From positions 9,146,080 to 9,210,079 of the forward strand of contig NC_089319.1 of NCBI RefSeq assembly GCF_036669915.1: DNA of 64,000 bases. The letters are read 5' to 3'. Within the stretch, counting starts at the first letter, position 1. Each line of letters opens with the position of its first letter. Positions 1 through 12,800 of the stretch are shown here, piece after piece. The stretch comes from Pocillopora verrucosa. Its lineage: Eukaryota > Cnidaria > Anthozoa > Scleractinia > Pocilloporidae. The position numbers were made by a program, and so were the translations under genes. The notes beneath the pieces were generated by a model. It was not told where the DNA came from, did no database searches, and was given only the letters and a program-made list of their open reading frames with translations.

Positions 1-42
1 TGGGGATGGGGATGGGGATGGGGATGGGGCTGGGGAGGGGGG
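1..42. repeat. TGGGGA hexamer microsatellite
   Basis: Six near-perfect TGGGGA units (one is TGGGGC) followed by a longer G run; the repeat may begin before the window. Four or more G4 tracts separated by two bases fit the G-quadruplex pattern. No gene is visible from here to 460. Confidence 0.9.
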
Positions 43-163
43 TAACCTACCATGAACGGGCATCTCATTTAGTGGAAAAGAAATACTCCATGAGGCTTCA
101 TGTAACATAGACCAGGATAAGCCCCAGTGAATTGTAGGCCATTTGGCCCAAATGAAAGTCTTT

Positions 164-169
164 TTTATT
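164..169 (-). terminator. Candidate poly(A) signal of the secreted Cys-rich gene
   Basis: The minus strand reads AATAAA here, about 290 bases beyond the stop at 462. That distance suits a 3' UTR if exon 3 of the upstream gene is terminal. Single hexamers are common in AT-rich DNA, so this is weak alone. Confidence 0.3.
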
Positions 170-461
170 AAACCCTAATAAGGCTGTGACCCTGTACTTG
201 CTCCGGCAGAGGTTTAAGCTGGAGAAGACTCATTCAAGCACCTCCACCTCTATAGACACCTCAGTGCTTTAAGTGCTTTTGCACATTTCAAATTTTCCAA
301 AAACAGGAAATGCAAATAAGATGAACAGAAACACCAAAAGATTATCTGCTTCCAAAAACAAGTTTGGATGAACTACATGTACCTGTAGAACACTTAAATA
401 ATTTCTAAAGAAAAAAATGATAGCTCCATAACCAGTAACAAGAAATTAAGAAAAGAAAGGT

Positions 462-3400
462 TTAGAAAAAAAAGATTACTATGTGTCTCTGATAACATGC
501 AAACCTGCTGGAAATATTTGATTTAAAAAGGATAGTTTTGTACACAATTTTGTGCCCACCTTTTTTCTTGAGGACCTCCAATATCCGGGAATAATTGACA
601 AAGAAGCATTTCCTGTGTTTTTCAAGTATGTCCATGGATAAAACAAATTTAGGATGTTTTGTAACGTGACAACCAGCCAGTTCACTAATGCACATCCGCA
701 GATTTTTCACCTCTCGGCAAATTGATGAAGAGTTCCGATTAAATTTTTGGTAGCATCTATTGACAAGATCCTCACTACATACTTTTCTATGAACTGCAAA
801 GAGAAGGAGAGTCATTAGAAGCATACTCTTCCAGAAAACAGTTTAAATTGATGCCCCTTTGTACAAGTGTTATAAGTTGAAGGGGTCTACATCTATGTAC
901 AGTAATGATTCAATTTAGCACCCTCTTTCCAATAAGAACCTCCCTCAAATAATATTTGTTGGTAAACGCCCCCATTGAGTAAGCACCTTCATTCCAATAA
1001 GCACCCCTACACTAATTATTGCCCCTATTTTGTTTCTGCAATAGCACTGTTAGAGTACATGTAAGCATGGGTCCCTCTTGCTTTAATTACTTGCTTACAA
1101 GGTAAAAAAAAAGGGGTCTGTTACTGTTACTACTTCATATAACACTTGATCAAAAGCTGCACCAATGCAGTTAAAAAAGGCATACCTTTACTTGGTGGTA
1201 AACAGTCAGGAAAAGAATTTACTTTGTTGATAAGTGATTCATACTGGACTCTTATCCTGGCATGGCTTGGCCAAATGTTATTAGCACAAGCTTTGAGACA
1301 AGACCGTAATTCCAAAATTTCCTGGCATATCTTCAAGTTGTTCTCATTGAACTGATCCTGACAAACTGTCAACCAATGTTCAGTGCAGTTACTACTAGCA
1401 TAAGATTCTGCCAAAAAATTAACAAGAATATCAGTAACTTGAAAGGATTAATGATTAAAAATTATTTGTGTTGAATGATAAACATCCCTACTCCATAACA
1501 CAACAGTTTTAAAAGTACAGATTATGTCTTCCAATACCTTATGAAGTGAAAATTTTTGCAACATATCTGTATTCTAACTCGTATTTAGTGATTCAACATT
1601 TAACTTGGAAAAGAACCTTTGGTTTGTTAGAATTTTTAAAAGAATTTACAACTTCTTTGGTGACAAAATCACTTTGATTGTTTATGTATTTAGAGTCATT
1701 TCTTCATCCACTTTCCAGTGATTAATAATAGTAATTGAACTGAGTGGGGTGCAAGTTGGTCTGAAACATATAAGTTATTTCAAAATTCAATGAGCGCACA
1801 GCTTAAGTTTCATTTGAAATCATACGTATGATTTCTGACTAAAATTGCACGACACAGTCCAGTTACCACTTTGTTACATCCACTTTTAAATCACAAAATT
1901 CAGTTGCTCAAATACAGGATTTTCTAGTCTGTACAAATATTTTAATGATCCAGTACTGAGCTGGTTTGTAAAAAGTTGCAAAATTTGATTTTCATTTCTC
2001 ACTTTCATGGACAGTAAGGTACTGTGTCTACTGACTCTGATGAAAAATTATTAGAAACGGACTGATTTACATTTCACACATACTATTTACATAGTTTCTT
2101 GTAATCGGGTTACGACTACTAGGCTTATCCCTTTGAGGATACATTAACAGAATAATTTTAAAATTAATTAATCCGCATTCTCGAAACATTGTATTTGTGA
2201 ATACCGTAGGATGCGATCGGCATTTCACGCAAAATATTTGCATAGTTTTGTGAAAATAAGTGCCTCCATCATGTAAATGTTATATCAAAAGGAAACTGAA
2301 AAAATATTGCAATGAGCAGGGGGAGAGATCAGAACTACAATTGTTTGAAGAAGTGAAGTTTGAACTGCAATTAGCCAGGAACTGAAGGACTGATAGATAC
2401 AAAATTGTAAGTATTGTTGTTTTTCCTTCACGCTAACAAATGTACGCTATTGTAACTTTTTTCTTATAATTTTTGTAATTTCAGTTGATTAAATACATAT
2501 ATATGTGTGTGTGCCACCAGATCAGATATAGTGCGAATAAATTCTCATTTCCTAGATTCTCGTGGTTGATCTTCAATTCTGTGTCTCGCGCATAGGCACA
2601 GAATATGGATGAAAATTAACATTAAAAAATAACGTTTCAACCGCTTGATGGTCATTTTTACTAACATTTTTACTGACTAAAACTCAATAGAGTTTTAGCA
2701 TATTTACAATTGATTACATAAGCACATGATAAAAATTTTATCCTTCAACTAGAAAATGACGGTTGAGCAGTCAAAACGTACTTGCTTTTTAACCCTTTAA
2801 CGCTATTGTAACTTTTTTCTCATAATTTTTGTAATTTCAGTTGACTAAATACATATATATGTGTGTGTGTGTGTGTGCCACCAGATCAGATATAGTGCGA
2901 ATAAATTCTCATTTCCTTGATTCTTTTGGTTGATCTTCAATACTACCTGTGTCTCGCTCATAGGCACAGAACAGGGATGAAAATTAACATTAAAAAACAA
3001 CATTTCAACTGCTCGGTGGTCATTTTCACTAACTTTTTTACTGACTAAAACTCAATAGAGTTTTAGCATTTTTACGATTGATTACATAAGCGCATGATAA
3101 AAATTTTATCCTTCAACTAGAAAATGACAGTTGAGCAGTCAAAACATCCTTGCTTTTTAACCCTTTAACTTTCAAAAGTGATTCACATGTAACTTCTCCC
3201 TATATTATTCATGCATTCTCCACCAAACAGGTAACAAGACCACCCAACCTTATCAAGTTGAAGGTATTATCTTGATCTAAAATTCTTGCGACTTATTTGT
3301 TTAGCAGCTAGGAGGGAGAATCAACAATCTGACTTTAGGAGTTTAAGGATTAATAAGCATTGAAATCTGGCCTAGTCTCAAAGTCATATGGTGGACAATG

Positions 3401-5077
3401 TACACTCAATACAAGAATAACATGCCACTCCAGTTACCTCGAATGTAGGGAGAATTAAAGGTTGAGGCAACAATTTTCTGAAGAGCTACCTCTCCTTTAC
3501 TTTTTGGGTGAACTTAACTTTGGTTGCTCTTTAAATTAAATAATTGAAATATAACAATTTTCACACCACCAAGGATAGCGGCTGTTGTCAAATATTCCCC
3601 TCAACTATCTCTTGAGCAATATTCTGCAATATTCACTTCACCAAAGGAAAATAATTCTTCATAGCTTTGAAATTACCCAAAGCTGTTTAGAAGCTGGGCA
3701 ATAAATGAGTAGGTGCTTCAAGAGGGTCATGTACCCCCTATGAACAACAGGAAATTGCCCAAAGGCTTAAAATTAACTTGTGGGCAGGAAATTTATCGTC
3801 AAAATTTACACTATAAGGGATATTGCACGAAAGCGCAAAATCACGGTAAGTATGGTTCTCACTTATTTCGCTGCATGATACAAAACCGAATATCGAGAAT
3901 CTGACCTCATTTAGCTGTTTTCAAGTGTCAATTTTCTACGAACGTATCTCATTTAATGATGAAGGAGAGTATTAATTTGATGTAAATTGCTGCTCATGAT
4001 AACAAAACCAGAAGCTTGGCGAAATACTTGAAATAGGAGATGACCCCAGGCAATATTGCCGAGCGAAAGGCAAATTACCACGACACGAACAAGTTTTACC
4101 ACAAGTAAATGTTATCTTTGAATTAATCAAGGCAGAGCATATTTGCCTGAAATAATCCTTTTAATCAATGAAGCCTAAGAGGAGGATTTTGAGTTCAGCG
4201 TACCTTTTTGGCACTAGTAGTTTAGAGAAACTTGACCCGACAAAGCACTTGATAAAAATAAACGAGAAAAGAACAAGTATTGTCAACACAACATTGTGAC
4301 ATTTTTTTTCTTTTTTTGCCTTAACTGGATTATACTAAGATTTACAAATGCGCGATATCAAAATTGAAGCTGAAATCAAAGTTCACTAATGAAAAAAATT
4401 CGGAAACCAAAATATTAGAATACGATTCGAACCCTATCGCAAAAGATTGACACAAAATAGTGGAAGACGGATGATTTGATGTTAACAACAAGGCCTCGTA
4501 AAAACCAAACACGGTAATCAATGCGCGTTGTTTCGACTAGTATAATTGGGAACATTACAAGATTCTTCGGTTGCGTCAAAGTGGAGCGTCAGGCGAGCCC
4601 TCTCTGAGCAAAAGCTTGAATTTTCCACAACTGAAATTTGCATGCACGCAACCACTGTCAATACCTTTCTGGAACAGACCCAAAGGTGAGTGAAATGCAA
4701 GACTCGTTGACTTAATAACGATCTGCATGTTTGCCTAGACAAACTCACCTCTCAAGTAAACAATTCACATTTCCATCAGAAGCACAAAGCACTGAAATAG
4801 TAAAGAGCTTCATGCTTCACTCAAGTCAATGTAAAATCGACGATTAGCCGCGACGAAGATCAGTTCCTATTTTAGTTCACGTTGCTGACTGATCAGCGAA
4901 GCAGAACCATAGAAGCTTTTAATCTTTAAAGAAGCTAAAAACAAAATCTAACTTCTAAGGTCATCTTCAAAGTTAAATGTTTTACTGAGAGCCATTTCCG
5001 TTGCCTTACTTACCTTGTGGAGACATAACAAGCAGGAAAATCAATAAGACGAAGCCATATCCCCCCAAGTTGTCCAT
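462..5077 (-). CDS. Secreted protein with two cysteine-patterned domains (unrecognised family)
   Basis: Three coding exons: 5077-5014, 1407-1186 and 793-462 (or 793-560 if a GTGGGC donor is used and more exons lie outside the window). Exon 1 encodes MDNLGG, a hydrophobic stretch and SPQ, a clear signal peptide, ending at a strong GTAAGT donor in phase 1. Exons 2 and 3 follow CAG acceptors, also in phase 1, and each encodes one similar domain: Cys, 7 residues, Cys, 11 residues, Cys, 8 residues, Cys, then one or two further Cys. Reading through to the stop gives about 205 residues. The product is predicted to be extracellular. I do not recognise the family; the spacing is only loosely like small cysteine-rich domains of secreted invertebrate proteins. 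Intron 1 is about 3.6 kb and full of repeats. The exon structure is well supported; the 3' end is uncertain. Confidence 0.68.
840..1040. repeat. Degenerate AATAAGCACCCC-type repeat
   Basis: Short phrases such as AATAAGCACCCC, GTAAGCACC and AAACGCCCCC recur at intervals of 20-40 bases in the intron between exons 2 and 3 of the Cys-rich gene. The same phrasing returns at about 37665-37990, so this looks like an old interspersed repeat. No terminal structure was found. Confidence 0.45.
1733..2010 (+). repeat. Interspersed repeat family II, copy 1
   Basis: Starts near GTAATTGAACTGAGTGGGGT and aligns for about 270 bases with 36078-36360, sharing the opening ACTGAGTGG, a central TCATTTGAA/GATTTGAA block with ATGATTT, and a closing TTTGTAAAAAGTTG block. 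Diverged copies lie at 13486-13800 and, reversed, at 9128-9242. There is no coding capacity, so it is probably a non-autonomous element. Confidence 0.75.
2445..3168. repeat. Direct tandem duplication (356-bp and 368-bp units)
   Basis: Unit 1 is 2445-2800 and unit 2 is 2801-3168. Both start CGCTATTGTAACTTTTTTCT and end TTAACCCTTTAA. Each contains a TG microsatellite (longer in unit 2), the block CCACCAGATCAGATATAGTG, and a perfect 9-bp hairpin CTAAAACTC-AATA-GAGTTTTAG (2677-2698 and 3045-3066). Weak inverted repeats, about TTTCAACYGCT...GTCATTTT against AAAATGAC...AGCAGTCAAAA, flank the hairpin, which suggests a foldback element that was then duplicated. Confidence 0.85.
3157..3353. repeat. 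TTAACCCTTTA-ended MITE family I, copy 1
   Basis: Begins TTAACCCTTTAACTTTCAAAAGTGA, the family opening, contains ATGTAACTTCTCC and GGAGGGAGAATC blocks shared with 35355-35555, and ends AGTTTAAGGATTAA, a decayed inverse of the start. It lies in intron 1 of the Cys-rich gene. Confidence 0.6.
3354..5013. other. Remainder of intron 1 of the Cys-rich gene
   Basis: AT-rich DNA with short open frames only. No exon-like frame with the Cys pattern of the flanking exons and no recognisable repeat was seen. Confidence 0.5.
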
Positions 5078-6857
5078 GTTTCGTGTTGCATATCTGCAAA
5101 CAACAAACCCCACTGTCGGTTTTTGTCAATGTGTCCTATTATGGAAATTGACTCAAAGGAAAGCACAGTGATTGGCTGGCGAGGAAGAACAGATGTCACT
5201 TTCTTTACAACGTTTGGCGGCTAAATGATTACAGGTCATTCGTGAGCGAAATAAGAGAAAATTGGCGCTATTGTAATAGAACCAATCGTAAATAAGGCTA
5301 TTTTTTTTCGTCGGGAACAACAAAGAATTTCGTTAAATTAGAGTTAAGATGTCGAGAAAGAATGCTTTTTATCCATCGCGTCCAGGGAAATGAATGACTT
5401 CTTACAATGCCGACTCATTAGCATGCAAAGCACAACTTTGCCAAATACTCAAACAAAGGTGGTTTTGAGGCTTTTGTAAGAAATTTCTAGTACCGGTAGC
5501 GAAGCGATGCTTTCACAAAATGGTGCGGAATCTGTTTTCCTTTACTTGATATCCGAGAAAGCACTCGCTCTCTGTTTTTCTTTCTTTCCAAACTTCCATT
5601 TAGAACAACTTTTGAAACGAGACCTTCGAGGTGCTTCATAATTGATTTAAAAAGCTTTTTTTTTCCAGTCATTTAATGACTTCAGAAGAACAGATGATAA
5701 TTCTATAATAGCACTGGCTGACTTCCTCGAATTTAATCGTATTGTATTTCTTTCCTTGAGTTGCCACCCACAAACTTTCTGTATTCTGTTTTCCGACTGG
5801 AAAGAAAATAAATTAAACTTACTTGTAAAGATGTGGCCCGACATGGCAAGGCTATTTTTAATATGGCAACCCAAATTTAGGGGTAGACGTGAAAATATTT
5901 GTTATTTTATCCTGTTTGTTTTAGGAGTGTCTGGGAATGGTTTTGAATCATGGGCCTAAAAGGTGTTGTTATGCCTGTTAAAAGGTAGGCTATTGAATTT
6001 ATTCAGCTTTCTGGTATACAAGTGTCATATTTCCATGTTTCGTTTCTTTTTCCAATCAATAGCATCCAGAGTTCCTTGCGCCGTTTGCGGGAAGTTCAAA
6101 TTTCTAAACAACCAATCAGATCATCGGACTTTCGGTTGCAATCTGCAACGTATTGATGGAAGTGTAGATCGAACACAAAATAACGTGTTATTTACCGATC
6201 GCCTCTGTTATTTTTTGCTTCAGCTTTATTATTGGTTTTTGCTAGTGACAGTCTGATTTCTACAGTTTGTTTTGGTGAGTATCTTGAGATAATGCGCGCT
6301 ATAATCCAGCTTAACGGTTTCCATAATCTTCGAAGATGTCTACGTACTTAAAGATACCATTAATTCTTTTTAAACTAAAAGGTAATGTAGAAAAAGTAAG
6401 CGTACTGTTTTAGAATCTGTGAAATTCACAAACCTCGTGCGCCGCAGAAGCTTTTCTCTAAGGTCACCTATGCATTCGAAAACTTCGTACTTAAAACAGA
6501 TCGATGGTTTAGTGGAATTGATTCGGCGAAATTTCTGTTATATGCATATTTTTTTTATAATTTTCAATTGAATATTGTAGCGTACTGATATGGCAAGCTT
6601 AGCATTTTTAGCATCAGTTATTCTTATAAAATACCTTACCCTGTGACGAAAACAACCAATGCAAATTTTGACTTTTTACCGGTTAAGAACGACCAGAGAA
6701 AGAGAATGAATTGACCAGCCTTAACATATATTTTCAAAAGCTTAAAAGGCAAGGTTAAAAACCAATGCGATTGAATTGATTTACCATGAACCTTTAATAC
6801 TTCTGCAGATATTAAATATTTTTATAACCGCTGGTTCCAGTTCAAGAAGGACTAAAA
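5078..6857. promoter_or_regulatory. Divergent intergenic region between the Cys-rich gene and the kinesin
   Basis: Holds the 5' ends of two divergent genes. On the kinesin side a likely non-coding first exon ends at 6274 before GTGAGT, and a second 5' UTR exon begins at 6809 after TTCTGCAG and runs into the ATG at 6858. On the other side a TTTGTTGTTTGCAG just upstream of the minus-strand ATG could be a 5' UTR acceptor. Small open frames at 5647-6256 have no recognisable product. Confidence 0.5.
6077..6116 (+). promoter_or_regulatory. Candidate E2F/CHR/CCAAT cell-cycle promoter cluster
   Basis: Within 40 bases lie TTGCGCC, GCGGGAA (E2F-like), TTCAAA (the complement of the CHR core TTTGAA, 6095-6100) and CCAAT (6112-6116). 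They sit about 160 bases upstream of the proposed end of the kinesin's non-coding first exon. Genes expressed in G2/M, KIFC1 included, are commonly controlled by DREAM/MuvB (CHR), E2F and NF-Y (CCAAT). The motifs are seen; the role is inferred. Confidence 0.35.
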
Positions 6858-9800
6858 ATGGATCCTACAGAAGTCCAAGTGGTAAGTCAACAACTGTATT
6901 GGCTTGTAATCATTTATATAACAGTGCGTGAAGAGGCACTGTAAGTCAGGGTAAAATATCTGGCCTAAGAACACAGCAAAATGAAGTAAGGGAGTTCCAA
7001 ACCCAGACCCTCTGATTGTCAGATAATAAGCTCCCACTGCTATGCAAGTCAATCTCATAGTGACAAGCATAATTTACCAATACTGATGTACAGAGTAGTT
7101 GTTGATAACTAACAATTCAAAAACTTCATTGTGTATACTACTAACAGTACTGTATTTAAAGTTTGATGACTGACAGTTCTGTATTTAAAGTTTGATGATA
7201 GTAAGGAGAGAAGCTGATGGGGGGAGGGAAGGGTGACCTCGTTTCATGGACAAGGTGCAAAATTTATGTGTCACATGTACTTTAGATAGTATTCAATACA
7301 TCATATAAACTTCAAATTTCACCTTACCTTGTAGGATGAATAGTAAAATTTACACATTATTAATTTTGGGTTCAACCACTGATCACATGAAAAAAAACCT
7401 TTGACACCCTCAGTAATCTTTTTTTTTCCTTCTAGCGTTCTCCATTATCAACTCAAGATCAAAATATAATGGCTAACAAACAAATTGGCAAACCTCAATT
7501 TGTCAGCAAACTGAGGCCTCCATCAGCTGTTAAGAGGCCTCGTGAACAAGCTTTCACTAAAGGAGTACCACCAAACTGTGAAGTATGTATTGATGATAAT
7601 GATGCTGTGCAACATGAAAATTCTGTAGGTTTTAACTTTTGGGGATTGTTTATGATCTGGGGAAATAAATTACTGTTAGAAAAATCTTGCAATAGAAAAT
7701 GAAGTGAAAAATGTTCCTTTTTCTGTCCATTTCACGACTCCAGTGAGGTAGGCTGTGGGTGGGGTTAAGCTTTTCGTCATTGTTTTGTGTAATAGGGCAT
7801 GAGATTTGCCTCAAACTCACCAAGTACAGTAGAATCCTGCTAACTCAAACTCCTAAGAGATACAAAAAATTGTTCAAGTTAGCAGTGTTTTGAGACAGCT
7901 GATAGTGCATGACTAAAAATGAGATCGAGGGAAATCAGATCTTCATTGAGTAACTAGGTGTTTCAGTTAACCAAATTTAAGTTAGCAGGGTTCTACTGTA
8001 ATAAAAGTTGATACTTTATGAAATTAGGTTCCAAGCATGATTTTAAGTTGTCTTGAACTGCAAAGAGTTCTTCTCAAAGAATGCAAAAAATGATAAAATC
8101 TTTTGTAAATTCACTTGCCACAAGTTAATGGGTTTACTTTCAATTCTGAATTTTTACTGAAGACAGGTTGTAGTTTTTTTTTTTTTTTAACTATGATGGG
8201 TATCTGCTGGAAAGATAATTCATTGTGATCTTTTTTATATAAATTATCTGTTTACAATTAGAGTAGTTGGTAGTGTAAATCAATTGTGTTTTCATTTCCC
8301 AGATATAGTTGCTAAACTGAGTTCCATGAGGCAATGATTCTTAATGGAAAAAAAAAATTAGTGGCATCAACACGCAATTTTGTTTTTAACTCCTTTGTAA
8401 AATTTATGATTTGATCACAGCCTGCATCCAAAATGAAGAAATCGTCATCACAAACCTCTTTAAAGTCTGCACCACAGGACAAAACAGTAACAACAAAATC
8501 TACAGTTTCGTCAACTTTAAGGAGGCAAACCTCAGCCAGCACTGTAAGACGAGGTACTTCCACTCAGGCACGACCAGCCACTGCGAATCTTTCTGCTGTT
8601 ACCAAAAGACAAACAATAGCAACAGCAGCTGCAAATGTGAATAAAAATGCCAGTTCAAAGGGTTCTGCCACAGACTCATTGATGGGAGCAAAAGGTTAGT
8701 AAAGAAAAGAAAGATCTTGAAGATGTGCATTCAGATTACAGATGATCACTAATGATTTGAAAATGGATGTTATAAATTCATAAATCATGCTATTTTTTTC
8801 TCCAAAGCGCATCTTTTCCCCAGCTGATTAGAGAGCTAAACTAAACAAAAAACTTAATCAGATTTCAAGGAATGTTTAAAGTAGCCATCAAATTGCAGGA
8901 AAATGAAAGACAAAGATACCTTTGCATAGCAAGTTTGCAACTTTTGTCCCCAAAATGTTTACTTTTTTTCCAAGAAAATGTATGAGTAGCATCAATTTTC
9001 TACAATTTTAGAATAATGGCAATGATGAGATCCTTCAGGCTGAATACCAACATTTTTGGGCTGTTAAATCTTAAGTTACAGTTTTAAAATGAATGCATTC
9101 ATTAAAAGTGGTCATTGAACTTCTTGTCTGAGAAATTTTGATCTGAAATCAAATCAAATTGCACTACATGCTTGTTTGATTTTTAAATCACACAATATAA
9201 TTCCAGAGCAAATTGCACGCCAGTTGGTTCAATTACCATCATAAATCACACTTTAGAGAGCCAATCAGATTGCAAGGATTACCAGCCATTTCAAATACTT
9301 CATATGCAATAAGAGAATTCTGATGTAAATGCCCAAATCACTTTTTTACTTTTTTCTCACTTCCTTTTTATTTTCAGGAAAGAAAAGGCCTGCATGGGAC
9401 TATAAGGGAAGACTGGAAGATATGGAAGGGTTGATGGCAAAATCCAAGTCCTTCATGGAAAACATGACAAAGACAATTGGAGATAATCAGGACAGGATAG
9501 GTTTTCTGGAATCTTTAAACAAACAACTGGAGGGTACTGTGCAAGTTAAACATCAACAAACTGAAGAGGTTAGATCATTTGTATCTTTCCCTCCCTCTGG
9601 CTTTCCTTATTTTTTTTCTTTGCTTACTTCCTTTCATTGGGCCATGACTCTCTTACTTATTGGCTTTGCTACTCGATTCTTGTTTGCTTGTATGCTTTGT
9701 TATCTTCCATCCTTTTGTCATTATTCTTGTCTCCTTCCCTGCCTTTTCTTTCTTGCTTGCCAATGCCTGATTTCTGGCTTCCTTATTTCCCATCAGTCTC

Positions 9801-12800
9801 CTGAGATGCCATCTTGTAAAACCTTTCCTACACACTTGCATTTTACTTTTCTCTCTGGCTTTAAATACATTTCTCTTTACTCACTTATTTTAATACAATA
9901 ACTGGGCTGCCCGAGAGGGGAGGGGGGTTGAATATCCAGACTGGGAAATTATCAGAGCAGGGTTTTATCAAAGAAGTGTGATTGAAAACTTAAAGAGAGC
10001 CAAAAAAAATGTTTTTTTTTCTTTTCCCTTTTTGAGTTGTTAGCTAGAATTATTGAGTACCACATACAGTACGCATTTCTTAGTTTGAAAACGGAAACAA
10101 ATACAGGCATTCCTTTATACAGGTATTGCTTTTTTCTGTAACTCTATCTAGCCCAAACGAATAACTTATACTCCACAGTTTTTGTCTTAAGGAAGGAGGG
10201 CCCAATAGAAATGCGCTGGATTTTATTAAAAACTTCAAGTTTTGGACAGAGGCTCCATGTAAAGAGAGAAAGAGTCGTTTAAAGCGTGTGCGGTACTCAA
10301 ATTTTGAATTAATCCCATGAATTTTCAGGCCTCAGCCAAAATACAGGATCTTCAGATAAAACTAACAAGCGCTGAGGAGGAGGTAAGGTCTCTTCAGTTG
10401 AAGCACGAGTTTGAGATAGAAGTGGAGAAAAATGCCAGGAAATGCCTACAGCGGGAGAAAGACGGTTTAGAAAACGATCTTCACATTTCCAAGCAAGAGA
10501 TCATAGCCTTAAAGTCGACTGTAGCTAAAATGACAGCAGATTCACTCGGAATAAGCACGGAACTACAGGCTACCAAGGTAAGTTTGGTCTAATTCCTGTT
10601 TACAGGAGGTGCCGTTCTGGAATTTTTGCCCCTCCCAACTCTTCCTCTTCTTAAATCCTCCCTAATCCCGAAGCGCGGGAAAACGTAATTGACGAAGTCG
10701 TGATTGGCTGAGGTGTTGATAATGTTACTAGTTAAGAAAGTGGTGCGAGTTTCTGACCAATCACAGAGCGAAGTTAAGCAAAACGAAAGCAATCCCAGAT
10801 AACCTTCGACACTCAATTGAAAATTCCTCTTCTATACCTGATTGGAACCTTTCTTTAAAATTAGTAGAGAAAACAAAAGCTTAAGAGGCCTAAATATCAT
10901 TTAAGATGACATCAGTGCGAAGAGACAAGAAAGGAACTTTGTGATATAATATAATATAAATAGCCTAACTTCTTTTTCAATCTAAAAAATTAATTATGGC
11001 TAGTCAGAAGACTGGGTTTTCGCGCGGTTTCCGTGTTTTCTTATTTTGGTCATTTACCAAAACTAAGTACAAAGATAAAACAAAGTAAGATAAGAATTTT
11101 CAGTTTATCACAAGCTGAGGTATCAAAAGACGAGGGAGTGAAACGGCATTATAAACTTGAAAACTTAAGAGTAAACTCTCTTTAATTAACTCGATAATTT
11201 CCTGTGGGGAAGCGTCGACGTGAATCTCCTCCGTCAAGGAGTTTTTTTTACCTTCACATTTCGTTGTCTACCGAATAAGAATTTTCGTGCGTAAATGCAG
11301 CAGCAAATCAGATCCGCCTTACACGCTAGCAAAGATTTTTCTTTGACGTGGTTCAATTTTTTTTTCTTCCTTCTTCTAAGCTGGAACAGTTGAAATATCT
11401 CTGTTGACGTTTTTTTCTTAAGGTTAATCTCGAAAAAACGATCGCCGAGAGCCAACAGAAAAGCGACATCATCGCAAAACTCGAAGACACCATAAGAGGA
11501 CTTCAAGACAACATGGCGGCTCTAGAATCTAAACTGCGCTCTGAGGAAACCATAAGGCGCGAACTTCACAACACCATCCAAGAGCTGAAGGGTAACATAC
11601 GGGTATTCTGTCGGGTACGGCCCATGCTGGCATCAGAAGAGAGTCAGCGATCGTGTGCGTTTTCTTTTGGGCAAGACGAGAGAGAACTGGTGGTGGAATC
11701 CACGTCACTGAATGAGGTAAGGTTTGTGATCTTAACCTTACTGTGAATCCTCTGTGACTACTCTACTTGGCAACCAACTATCTGACTATGACATTCAGTT
11801 TTCCATCGATTTGCGTCTGGTCGGTTCATTTTGTTTTAAGGGAAAGACACGTTACTTTCGCGGTACCTCCCTCTCCACTCAGTTACAAATGAGTACTGGC
11901 GAACTGTCAGTTAAGTCTGACGAATTTTTGGGGGGGAGGGGGGGAGTTAATCCGCATTGGTCTGGCAATCCATCCATGGGGAGGAGTCGCAATACACTTA
12001 GTCGCTCCAAGCCACAAAGACCGGACAAAACCCGGACCACTAAGCTCGAGTGTACATTTGACTGCAAAATGCAAGGAGAATTACCTCCAACAGACAAGTA
12101 GGTCTGTTAGATCAAGATGTTAGATCAAGTTAACAACTTCCACCTGATGAGTTTGAGTATTCTCATTACCTGTTTGTTAGATAATATGTGGATATTGTTA
12201 GGAGAAGTTACAAGTTAATCACTTAAAGTTAAAGGGTATTGGAACACTCTTAGTCACATAGTGCTTCAGAAACCGGGAACATACAGCCACTGGTGAAGGC
12301 TTTTTTTGTGTCATACAATGAAAAAATATATTCAAGTTCCCTATGGTTCAGCATTCCATAACTTTGTTAAATGGTTAAAAAAAAAAAACCTACCAGTATT
12401 CTCTTTGACCCACTCGTTTTAAAAAGAGAAATTTCTTTCTTTTTTTGTCTTTGTAATGGTGCCTGTTGATTTCCTTCGTAGACTATTTGCGGGAATAAGA
12501 AAGCCGCACCCAAACATGAATTCATGTTCGACAAAGTGTTTACGCCTTCTTCAAGCCAAGGAGATGTCTTTGGTGAAATCTCGCAGTTGATTCAGTCAGC
12601 CCTGGACGGTTACAATGTGTGTATATTTGCTTATGGACAAACGGGCTCAGGAAAAACTTTCACCATGGAGGGAAACCACGGAGATCATGAGGCAAAGGGA
12701 ATGATCCCACGGGCCTTGGAACAAGTGTTTCGGACATCCCAAGACCTCAGAGAAAAAGGTTGGCAGGTGAGAAATGGTTAGATGCTTTTGTCTTTGTGAT

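Noticed and set aside
4400-4440. Possible tRNA: minus strand contains GGGTTCGAATCG, like a B box
   Set aside because: No A box and no cloverleaf can be formed upstream of it.
9329-9901. Open frame of 190 codons around kinesin exon 4
   Set aside because: Only 9378-9568 is exon. The rest reads into a T/C-rich intron after a GTTAGA donor.
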